Source: Phosphoribacter sp037045055
GTDB lineage: Bacteria; Actinomycetota; Actinomycetes; Actinomycetales; Dermatophilaceae
Length of the DNA: 64,000 bases
Assembly (NCBI GenBank): GCA_037045055.1
Contig: JBAOHJ010000003.1
Location: forward strand, 1,178,001-1,242,000
Direction: 5' to 3'
Shown here piece after piece: positions 57,765 to 64,000 of this stretch (positions are counted from its first letter, which is position 1; each line of letters starts with the position of its first letter). Under the pieces are notes generated by a model. The model made no database searches. It was not told the origin of the DNA and was given only the letters and a program-made list of their open reading frames with translations. The translations under genes were made by a program, and so were the position numbers.

Positions 57765-58460
57765 CTACTTCTCGTTGAGCGAGGACAGCGTGCAGAAGGT
57801 CTCGACGAGCTTGGTCGGCCCGGACACGACGAGCTCGTCGTGGGCCTGGACGAGGGTCTCCGGTCGGGCGTAGATGAAGTCCTGCCCGATCCGCTTGACG
57901 CCGACCACGGTGACGCCGTACTTGGCCCGCAACCCCGTCTCGTCGAAGGTCTTGCCCCACTGCTCCACCGGGGCCATGGTCCGGGCGATGGCGAAGTCGT
58001 CCTCGAACTCGAGGTACTGGCTCATCCCGCCGACGATCATGTGGGCGACCTGCTCACCCATGGAGGTCTCGGGGTAGGCCACGTGGTGGACGCCGATCTT
58101 CTCCAGGATCTTGCCGTGTTCCTTGCTGCCGGCCTTGGCCCAGATGTCGGGGACCCCGGCGTCGACGAGGGCCATCGCGGTGAGCACGCTGGCCTCGACG
58201 TCCGAGGCGGCGCTGACGACGGCCTTCTTGAAGTTGCCCACGCCGAGCTGGGCCAGCGCGTCCGGGTCCTTGGCGTCGGCGACGACGACGTGGGTGAGCT
58301 CGTCGGCATGGCGCTGGGCCCGGGCGGCGTCCTCGTCTACGGCGAGCACCTCGGTGCCCATGGCCACGAGCGAGCGCGCCACGGCCAACCCGAAGCGGCC
58401 CAACCCGATGACGAGGACGGCGTTGGTCTCCTCGACGTTCTTGAACGGGTTCCTAGCCAA
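57765..58460 (-). CDS. ktrA: Potassium uptake regulatory subunit, TrkA/KtrA family
   Basis: 231 residues. RCK_N/Rossmann domain (NAVLVIGLGRFGLAVARSLVAMGTEVLAVDEDAARAQRHADELTHVVVADAKDPDALAQLGVGNFKKAVVSAASDVEASVLTAMAL) and C-terminal TrkA_C domain (AKYGVTVVGVKRIGQDFIYARPETLVQAHDELVVSGP). Binds ATP/ADP or NAD(H) (and c-di-AMP in the C domain in relatives) to gate the channel subunit encoded by the upstream gene, with which it overlaps by eight bases. Confidence 0.93.
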   Translation of the reverse strand: MARNPFKNVEETNAVLVIGLGRFGLAVARSLVAMGTEVLAVDEDAARAQRHADELTHVVVADAKDPDALAQLGVGNFKKAVVSAASDVEASVLTAMALVDAGVPDIWAKAGSKEHGKILEKIGVHHVAYPETSMGEQVAHMIVGGMSQYLEFEDDFAIARTMAPVEQWGKTFDETGLRAKYGVTVVGVKRIGQDFIYARPETLVQAHDELVVSGPTKLVETFCTLSSLNEK

Positions 58461-59787
58461 TGATCGGTCGCTCCTCGGGTAGGTGGTAGTGCCGGTGCTT
58501 GCGGTTGAGCGCGAGCGCCGACGCGGTGGTGATCGTGCCGACGCGCCCGATGTACATCAGGGCCATGAGGATGAGCTGCGCGACCCCCGGCAGGGTGGGC
58601 GTGATGCCGGTGGATAGGCCGGTCGTGCCGAACGCGGAGATCGACTCGAAGAGCACCCGGTCCATGGGCTCGTCGGTCACCGCGAGGATGCCCATGGTGC
58701 CGACCGCGACCACGCCGATCGCCATGAGCGCGACCGTGATCGCCTCGCGTTGGGCAGCGGTGGGGACGGTCCGGTGCCCGATGATGACCTCCGGTTCGCC
58801 GCGGATCTCTGCCCACAGGACGAAGGCGAGCAGGACGAAGGTGCCCACCTTGATACCGCCCGACGTCCCCGCGCTGCCGCCACCGACGAACATCATGACG
58901 TCGTCGACGGCCCAGGTCTCGGCGCGAGCCTGGCCGTAGTCGATGGTGTTGAAGCCCGCCGTGCGCGGCATGACGCCCCCGGCCACGGTGTTGAGCAGCT
59001 TGCCGGCCCATCCCATCGACCCGAGCGTGCCCGGGTTGTTCCACTCGGACAGCCCGAAGGCGAGGGTCCCGGCACCGAGCAGGCCGAAGTAGCCGAGGAT
59101 GGTCACCCGGGTGTGCATGGTCCACGACTGGGGGGTGCGCCACCGGCGCCACAACTCGTAGAACACCGGGAAGCCCAGCCCCCCGGCGACGATGGCGAAG
59201 CAGATCGGCCCGAGGATGAACGCGTCGCCGTTGAACCCCATGAGATTGTCCGAGTACAGGGCGAACCCGGCGTTGTTGAACGCCGAGACCGCGTGGAAGG
59301 CCCCGTGCCACACGGCCGTCGGCAACGTGTCGCCGTACCCGGTGTAGAACCGCCAGGTGAGCACGACGGCCACGGCCCCCTCGACCGCGACCATGGCCAG
59401 GCCCACCGTCTTGATGACCCCCCGCACGTCGCCGAGCTCGCGGGCGTGCGCCTCGGACTGGGCCACCAGCGACTGGGTCAGCCCGAGTCGGCCGCTGACG
59501 AGGATCGCCATGAGGGTGGCCAGGGTCATGATGCCGAAGCCGCCCACCTGGATCAGCGCCATGATGACCGCCTGACCGAACGGCGTCCAGTACGTCGCGG
59601 TGTCGACCACCGACAACCCCGTGATGCACGTGGCCGACACCGAGGTGAACGCCGCCGCCAGGACGTTGGGCGCCTCCTGCGGGTTGGCCCGGGACACGGG
59701 CAGCGACAGCAGGATCGTGCCGATCGTCAGCACGATCGAGAACGTCACCGGGATGAGTCGGCCCGGGTGGTTCAGCGCCTTGAGCAC
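58453..59787 (-). CDS. ktrB: Potassium channel/uptake subunit, TrkH/KtrB family
   Basis: About 444 residues with eight or more helices and four pore-loop repeats: AAFTSVSATCITGLSVVDTATYW, AFHAVSAFNNAGFALYSDN, GGVMPRTAGFNTIDYGQ, ESISAFGTTGLSTGITPT (each with the selectivity Gly). K+ import driven by membrane potential or Na+. GTG 59787, preceded by AGGGGG, is preferred to the upstream in-frame start. Overlaps ktrA by eight bases. Divergent from the thioesterase, with a long hairpin between. Confidence 0.92.
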   Translation of the reverse strand: MLKALNHPGRLIPVTFSIVLTIGTILLSLPVSRANPQEAPNVLAAAFTSVSATCITGLSVVDTATYWTPFGQAVIMALIQVGGFGIMTLATLMAILVSGRLGLTQSLVAQSEAHARELGDVRGVIKTVGLAMVAVEGAVAVVLTWRFYTGYGDTLPTAVWHGAFHAVSAFNNAGFALYSDNLMGFNGDAFILGPICFAIVAGGLGFPVFYELWRRWRTPQSWTMHTRVTILGYFGLLGAGTLAFGLSEWNNPGTLGSMGWAGKLLNTVAGGVMPRTAGFNTIDYGQARAETWAVDDVMMFVGGGSAGTSGGIKVGTFVLLAFVLWAEIRGEPEVIIGHRTVPTAAQREAITVALMAIGVVAVGTMGILAVTDEPMDRVLFESISAFGTTGLSTGITPTLPGVAQLILMALMYIGRVGTITTASALALNRKHRHYHLPEERPIIG

Positions 59788-59908
59788 GGGGCCCCCTGTC
59801 GGCGAGGGACGTGGCGACGCCCACTGTAGGGGCCGCCCGCGGGCGGGCGAGTACCGGTGTCCGTCTGCCGTCGCGGCCGGGGGGCCAGGCGGCCCACGCC
59901 TGTTGGCC

Positions 59909-59951
59909 CGAGCTATGCCTTGCCCCACCCGGCGGGGCAATGCATAGCTCG
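59909..59951. promoter_or_regulatory. Long perfect-like hairpin upstream of ktrB
   Basis: Arms GAGCTATGCCTTGCCCC (59910-59926) and its inverted complement at 59934-59950 with a single mismatch, extended by an outer C-G pair, loop of seven bases. It lies between divergent genes, 122 bp upstream of ktrB, so it is not a terminator; it could be an operator for a dimeric regulator or part of a cis-regulatory RNA leader. Confidence 0.5.
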
Positions 59952-60002
59952 CCCGACCCCCTACCGCACGGCGGCGCGGCATACCATGTCGACGTGCTCG
60001 TG

Positions 60003-60413
60003 ATGGACGTCGAGGAGCTGACCGACTTCCTCGACCGCGAGTTCCCCGAGATCGCCCACGTGGGCGTGCGCATCGAGCGGCTGGCCGAGCGGGAGATCGT
60101 CCTACGACTGCCCCACGACCCGGCGCACCTGCGCCCCGGAGGGACGATCTCCGGGCCGACGATGTTCACCGTTGCCGACGTGGCCACCTACCTGCTCGTC
60201 CTGGCGCACATCGGCCCGGTCGCCCTGGCCGTGACGACCCACGTCGGGATCAACTTCCTGCGTCGACCGCCGCCGGGGGACCTGCTCGCCGAGGCCGAGC
60301 TGCTCAAGCTCGGGGCCCGCCTGGCCGTCGGGCATGTGCGCATCCACGCCGCGGACAGCGAGCAACTCGTCGCCGACGCCTCGTTGACCTACTCGATCCC
60401 GCCGAGGAGTTGA
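60003..60413 (+). CDS. PaaI/hotdog-fold thioesterase-like protein
   Basis: 136 residues: FLDREFPEIAHVGVRIERLAEREIVLRLPHDPAHLRPGGTISGPTMFTVADVATYLLVLAHIGPVALAVTTHVGINFLRRPPPGDLLAEAELLKLGARLAVGHVRIH. Hotdog fold with GGTISGPTMFTVADVATYLLVLA as the long helix carrying catalytic residues; relatives hydrolyse acyl-CoA thioesters. ATG 60003 gives a family-typical start, although GTG 59994 or 60000 are possible. Ends one base before the next gene, which is likely cotranscribed. Confidence 0.85.
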   Translation: MDVEELTDFLDREFPEIAHVGVRIERLAEREIVLRLPHDPAHLRPGGTISGPTMFTVADVATYLLVLAHIGPVALAVTTHVGINFLRRPPPGDLLAEAELLKLGARLAVGHVRIHAADSEQLVADASLTYSIPPRS

Positions 60414-60414
60414 C

Positions 60415-60978
60415 GTGGGGACCGTGCACGAGGGCATCGACGGGCCGCTGGCGACCTGGCTGCAGGCCCAACACGTGGTCTTCGTCGCCACGGCGCCGTT
60501 GGCAGCCGACGGGCGGGTCAACGTCTCGCCCAAGGGGATGGCCGGCACGTTCCGGGTGCTCGACCCGCATCGGGTGGCCTACCTCGACTATCACGGCTCG
60601 GGCGTGGAGACGATCGCCCACCTGCGCGAGAACGGCCGGATCACCCTGATGTTCGCCGCCTTCGAGGGCCGCCCGCGGATCGTCCGGCTGTACGGCCAGG
60701 GCCGTGCCGTGCTGGTAGGCGACCCCGAGTTCGCTGCCCTGCGAGGGGAGTTCGCCAAGGAGCGCACCGTGGCCCAGCGCTCGGTGATCGTCGTGGACGT
60801 GCAGCGGGTGGCGGACTCGTGCGGGTATGCCGTGCCGCTCATGGACTTCGTCGCCGACCGGACCGTCCTGGATCTGCACCAGGAGCACAAGGGCGCGTCG
60901 GCCTACGCGGCGTACGCCGAAGGCACCAACGCCCGCTCGATCGACGGGCTGCCGGGGCTCACCCGTCGAGAGCGCTGA
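60415..60978 (+). CDS. Pyridoxamine 5'-phosphate oxidase-family protein
   Basis: 187 residues: LATWLQAQHVVFVATAPLAADGRVNVSPKGMAGTFRVLDPHRVAYLDYHGSGVETIAHLRENGRITLMFAAFEGRPRIVRLYGQGRAVLVG. The VNVSPKG-x-x-x-FRVLD and FAAFEGRPRIVRLYG-x-AV motifs are the split-barrel FMN-binding signature. Follows the thioesterase by one base. Its 3' end overlaps the sirtuin gene, on the opposite strand, by 20 bp. Confidence 0.87.
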   Translation: MGTVHEGIDGPLATWLQAQHVVFVATAPLAADGRVNVSPKGMAGTFRVLDPHRVAYLDYHGSGVETIAHLRENGRITLMFAAFEGRPRIVRLYGQGRAVLVGDPEFAALRGEFAKERTVAQRSVIVVDVQRVADSCGYAVPLMDFVADRTVLDLHQEHKGASAYAAYAEGTNARSIDGLPGLTRRER

Positions 60979-61717
60979 CCAGGGCGGGCAGCCCGAGGGC
61001 GGCGGTCGAGCGCCAGACGTGGTCGGCCGCGGCGCTGAAGGCGGTGCGGTTGGGGTCGATCTCGACGACCGGGATGCCGTTGGCCTGGGCGAGGTAGGGC
61101 AGCTGGGCGGCCGGGTAGACGATGCCCGAGGTGCCGACGACGAGGACGAGGTCGGCCTCCGAGCAGGCCTCGAACGCTGCCTGGACCGCGGCAGAGGGCA
61201 GCACCTCGCCGAACATCACGATGTCCGGTCGCAGGTGGCCCCGGCCGCAGCGCTCGCAGGCGGTCGGGGCCAGCCGCTGCGCCAGCTGCGCAGGCACCGG
61301 CGGGATCGGCCCGTCGCGGTGGCACCGATCGCAGCGGAAGGCGAACAGGCTGCCGTGCAGGTGCGCCGCCACCTGCGCCCCGGCGCGCTCGTGCAGGTCG
61401 TCGACGTTCTGGGTGACGATGCGCAGGTCCACGCCGGGGCGCCGACCCCACTGGGCGAGGGCGAGGTGCCCGGGGTTGGGCTCGGTGCCCTGGACGATGG
61501 CCACCCGGGAGAGGAACCAGGCGTTGACCATCGGCTTGTCGCTCTCCCACCCCTGCGGGGTGGCGAACTGCATGGGGTCGTACTGCGACCACAGCCCGAC
61601 GTCGGGGTCGCGGAAGGTCGGCACCCCGGACTCGGCGGACATCCCGGCCCCGGTGAGCACGGTGACCCGTCGGGCGGAGCGAGCCAGGTGCACGATCGCG
61701 GCGGGCACGTCGGTCAT
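60959..61717 (-). CDS. Sirtuin, NAD-dependent protein deacylase
   Basis: 252 residues with all Sir2 motifs: VTVLTGAGMSAESGVPTFRDPDVGLW, TQNVDDLHERAG, HGSLFAFRCDRCHRDGPIPP (first Zn Cys pair), CERCGRGHLRPDIVMFGEVLP (second pair), VVGTSGIVYPAAQLPYLA, EIDPN. Class III-like arrangement. Removes acyl groups from lysines using NAD+, potentially opposing the GNAT-ACS protein encoded 5 kb away (inference). ATG 61717 fits the family; 3' end overlaps the PPOX gene by 20 bp. Confidence 0.92.
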   Translation of the reverse strand: MTDVPAAIVHLARSARRVTVLTGAGMSAESGVPTFRDPDVGLWSQYDPMQFATPQGWESDKPMVNAWFLSRVAIVQGTEPNPGHLALAQWGRRPGVDLRIVTQNVDDLHERAGAQVAAHLHGSLFAFRCDRCHRDGPIPPVPAQLAQRLAPTACERCGRGHLRPDIVMFGEVLPSAAVQAAFEACSEADLVLVVGTSGIVYPAAQLPYLAQANGIPVVEIDPNRTAFSAAADHVWRSTAALGLPALVSALDG

Positions 61718-61826
61718 GGCACCAGTGTCACCCGAGCGGCCCGCCGCGGCATACCCGTCCACGCGCCGCGTCGGCCCGACCGGTCGCGCGGCCGTGGGAG
61801 GGGCTCCGTGAGCCACCGCGGCGGTG

Positions 61827-62723
61827 CTACCGCGCCCCGGGGTGAGCCGCGGCATCGGCGACGAGCACCCGCTCGAAGGCCGCCGCGGCGGGGGTCGGGG
61901 TGCTCGGTCGGGCGATCAGGCCGATGGGCGGGTGCGAGGGCTCGGGATCGGGGTGGGCGATCGACACCGGCGGCCCGGGCTTGTACGCCTCGGACTCCGG
62001 CAGCAGGGCCACGCCAAGACCAGCGGAGACGAGGGCGCGGACGTCGGACGTCGTGCTCGCCTCCAGGTCGATCCGAGGGACGAAGCCACGCTCGGAGGCC
62101 GCGCGGGTGAGCACCCGGTGCAGGCCGCTGCCGCGCGGCATACAGACGAAGGTCCGATCGCGGTATGCCGCGAGGTCGCCAATGACGCCCGCCTCACCGG
62201 GCGGGGCGACGAGCACGACGTCCTCGTGCACGAGACCCACCCGCCGGAAGCGGCCGGGGACGTCCTCGCGCAAGGGGCTGAGCACGAGGTCGAGCCGGCC
62301 GTCGTCGAGCAGGTGCAGCAGCTCGTCCAGCAGGCCGGCCCGCAAGCGCACGGTGACCCCCGGGTGGGCCGCACGGTAGTGGGCGACGACCCTGGGCAGG
62401 TCGAGGGTGCCCAGCACCGAGGCGGTGCCCACCCGCACCTCGCCGGTCACCACTCCCCGGATCGCGGCGATCTGCGCCCGCAGCACGTCCAGCTCGTGGC
62501 CGATCCGCCGGGCATGCTCGACGCACAGCTGCCCGGCCCGGGTGGGGGTGACCCGCCGGGTGGTGCGGGTGAACAGCGCCGTGCCGAGCTCACGCTCCAG
62601 GCGGGCGATCTGGGCCGAGATGGCGGGCTGGGCGACGTGCAGCTCCTCGGCGGCCCGGGTGAACCCACCGAGCCGGGCGACCGCCTCGACATAGGTGAGC
62701 TGTCGAAGGTCCACGACAGTCAT
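61827..62723 (-). CDS. LysR-family transcriptional regulator
   Basis: 298 residues. Winged HTH: LRQLTYVEAVARLGGFTRAAEELHVAQPAISAQIARLERELGTALFTRTTRRVTPTRAG, and a LysR substrate-binding domain (VRVGTASVLGTLDLPRVVAHYRAAHPGVTVRLRAG; SLRPL-like region; FVCMPRGSGLHRVLT). Effector unknown. Upstream it faces the small zinc-ribbon gene at 62850, a plausible regulated neighbour. Three copies of the octamer family lie within the 3' half. Confidence 0.92.
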   Translation of the reverse strand: MTVVDLRQLTYVEAVARLGGFTRAAEELHVAQPAISAQIARLERELGTALFTRTTRRVTPTRAGQLCVEHARRIGHELDVLRAQIAAIRGVVTGEVRVGTASVLGTLDLPRVVAHYRAAHPGVTVRLRAGLLDELLHLLDDGRLDLVLSPLREDVPGRFRRVGLVHEDVVLVAPPGEAGVIGDLAAYRDRTFVCMPRGSGLHRVLTRAASERGFVPRIDLEASTTSDVRALVSAGLGVALLPESEAYKPGPPVSIAHPDPEPSHPPIGLIARPSTPTPAAAAFERVLVADAAAHPGAR

Positions 62724-62849
62724 GTTCCCTGGTTATGAATCCAAGAGCAATCATGTCTTGGACTTCTTGATCCCGACGGCGCAGGCTGGAAGCGTGCGGC
62801 GCGCAGCCGCACCCGGCAGGCCGGACCGGCGCGTCGAGGGAGCAGGGCC

Positions 62850-63062
62850 ATGAACGGTTGGGATGCCTTGGGCGTCATCGTCGCCGCGGGGGTGTGGGTG
62901 GCGACCCTGCTGTGGCCCAGGCTCGCTCGGGCCTGGGACCGGGCGGTCAACTCGTGCTGGTCGTGCGGTAAGCCGGCGGTGCACCACCCGGACGGGAGCT
63001 ACCAGACGCATTGCGTGTCCTGCCCGCCGCGCACCGTGGCGTCCCGGTCTGCGTCTGGATAG
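62850..63062 (+). CDS. Small membrane protein with zinc-ribbon-like tail
   Basis: 70 residues MNGWDALGVIVAAGVWVATLLWPRLARAWDRAVNSCWSCGKPAVHHPDGSYQTHCVSCPPRTVASRSASG: one N-terminal transmembrane helix and two CxxC pairs (CWSCG and CVSCP) with a His between, arranged like a zinc ribbon. GGGAGCAGGGCC supplies an SD before ATG 62850. Family not recognised. Divergent from the LysR gene. Confidence 0.65.
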   Translation: MNGWDALGVIVAAGVWVATLLWPRLARAWDRAVNSCWSCGKPAVHHPDGSYQTHCVSCPPRTVASRSASG

Positions 63063-63103
63063 CCCGCCCGCCCCGGACCTGCGGCCCGGCCCGGCCCGGC
63101 CCC

Positions 63104-63958
63104 TCAGGCGCCCACCGTGCGGTCCAAGAATGCGACGATCCGGGCGGTGACGTCGTCGCGGTTGATCTCGTTGAGCAACTCGTGCCGAGCGTCGGGGTAG
63201 ACCACCACCTCGACATCGCGGACCCCTGCCTCGAGGTAACGCTGCCCGACCAGCCGGGGGGCCGCGCCACCGCCGGCGATCGGGTCGGCCTCCCCGGAGA
63301 GGATGAGGATCGGGAGGTCGGGGCGGACCTTCGCCAGCTCCTGTGGGTCGGCGCCGCGCTTGAGGGTCTGGATGCCGGCGAACGGCTCGGACTCGAACCC
63401 GCATCCGGGGTCGGCAACGTATCTGTCGACCTCGGCCTCGTCGCGGCTGAGCCACTCGAAGCCGGTGCGGTGCGCGAAGGCGGCGTTGAACGCGCTGAGA
63501 TCCACCGGGCCCGGCACGCTGAGCATGTCGGCCAGGCCGGCGACCTCGGAGGTGCCCAGCAGGACGACGGCGTCGACGTCCGCCGAATGGTCCAGCAGGT
63601 ACTGCTGGCTGGCGAAGGAGCCCATGCTGTGCCCGACCAGGGCGACGTTGAGGGTGGGGTGGTCGGCGCGGATCCGGGCGTTGAGCAGGTCGAGGTCCTG
63701 CACCCAGCCGGGCCAGCCGTCCCGACCCCAGATGCCGTAGTCGCCCTGGGCGGTCCGACCCGACCCGCGGGCGTCCGGCGCGTAGACGAGGTACCCGACG
63801 TTGGCCAGGGCCGCCCCGAAGCGCCGGTAGCGCCCCGCGTGCTCGCCCAGGCCGTGCTGCACTTGGACCGCCGCCCGCGGCTCGCCGGCCGGGGCCCAGC
63901 GGTAGACCTGCAACTCGATACCGTCGAGCGTGCCGACGGTGATGGTGCTCTCGTCCAT
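63104..63958 (-). CDS. Alpha/beta hydrolase (monoacylglycerol lipase-like)
   Basis: 284 residues: IELQVYRWAPAGEPRAAVQVQHGLGEHAGRYRRFGAALANVGYLVYAPDARGSGRT, nucleophile elbow NVALVGHSMGSFASQQYLL (Ser in GHSMGS), acid region LPILILSGEADPI and catalytic His near VVVYPDARHELLNE. Hydrolase_4/serine aminopeptidase-S33 family; closest to monoacylglycerol lipases. ATG 63958 matches the family N-terminus. Complete within the window. Confidence 0.88.
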   Translation of the reverse strand: MDESTITVGTLDGIELQVYRWAPAGEPRAAVQVQHGLGEHAGRYRRFGAALANVGYLVYAPDARGSGRTAQGDYGIWGRDGWPGWVQDLDLLNARIRADHPTLNVALVGHSMGSFASQQYLLDHSADVDAVVLLGTSEVAGLADMLSVPGPVDLSAFNAAFAHRTGFEWLSRDEAEVDRYVADPGCGFESEPFAGIQTLKRGADPQELAKVRPDLPILILSGEADPIAGGGAAPRLVGQRYLEAGVRDVEVVVYPDARHELLNEINRDDVTARIVAFLDRTVGA

Positions 63959-64000
63959 GGGCAGGACTGTGTCACCAACGAGCCGGCCGCGGTAGGGGCG

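Overview
This is a high-GC Gram-positive (Actinobacteria) chromosome segment. The gene order and the protein families point to Micrococcales, most likely Intrasporangiaceae/Dermatophilaceae-like; the family-level placement is inference. The block from fhaA to the peptidyl-prolyl isomerase (39.9-53.3 kb: fhaA-fhaB-pstP-rodA-pbpA-pknA-pknB, trpG-like, class E sortase, DUF881, crgA, rhomboid, ppiA), with a tRNA-Leu(CAG) beside fhaA, matches the origin-proximal cell-growth locus known from Mycobacterium. The rpsF-ssb-rpsR-rplI operon and dnaB are also present, so the window is probably near oriC, although dnaA/dnaN are not in it.

Layout. 1-2.7 kb: scarred DNA, with a 5'-truncated MFS transporter fused head-to-head to a 5'-truncated XRE-cupin regulator, then a LuxR response regulator and a histidine kinase cut by an IS. 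2.67-3.95 kb: IS3-family copy 1. 4.0-7.5 kb: MmeI-like (type IIL) methyltransferase truncated at its 5' end, overlapping a DUF3644 gene. 7.7-10.2 kb: dnaB with an intein at the mycobacterial position and an apparent one-base frameshift near its start. 10.2-20.7 kb: DnaA-box-like cluster, DUF2277, AlkD-like protein, two-component system with a NatAB-type ABC exporter, a four-gene ABC importer followed by an 18-bp minisatellite, and a MauE-like membrane protein. 20.7-24 kb: LCP protein and the ribosomal/ssb operon. 24-35.4 kb: housekeeping and metabolic genes (MOSC, DinB, ECF sigma fused to a zinc anti-sigma domain, ornithine aminotransferase, hydrolase, RidA, CHAD, Lon-N domain, GlcDF, CPA1 antiporter). 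35.4-39.1 kb: second accessory patch with a YefM/RelE-type toxin-antitoxin, a decayed IS481-family element, IS3 copy 2 nested inside it, and tRNA-Leu. 39.4-53.3 kb: secreted small protein and the PASTA kinase/cell-growth cluster. 53.3-64 kb: GNAT-acyl-CoA synthetase fusion, Ala-rich membrane protein, Ktr potassium uptake, thioesterase, FMN-binding proteins, sirtuin, LysR regulator, small zinc-ribbon membrane protein and an alpha/beta hydrolase.

How parts work together. FhaA/FhaB, PstP, RodA, PbpA, PknA and PknB form one overlapping transcription unit coupling Ser/Thr phosphorylation to peptidoglycan synthesis; CrgA, DUF881 and the sortase lie beyond the oppositely oriented trpG group. The two IS3 copies appear identical and inverted, bracketing about 35 kb, and copy 1 has no target duplication, which suggests IS-driven rearrangement at the truncated histidine kinase and methyltransferase.

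The most unusual global signal is the octamer GTATGCCG/CGGCATAC, present about 60 times in both orientations and nearly absent from the two accessory patches. I did not find a complete new defence system. The closest candidate is the methyltransferase-DUF3644 pair, and its 5' end is damaged.
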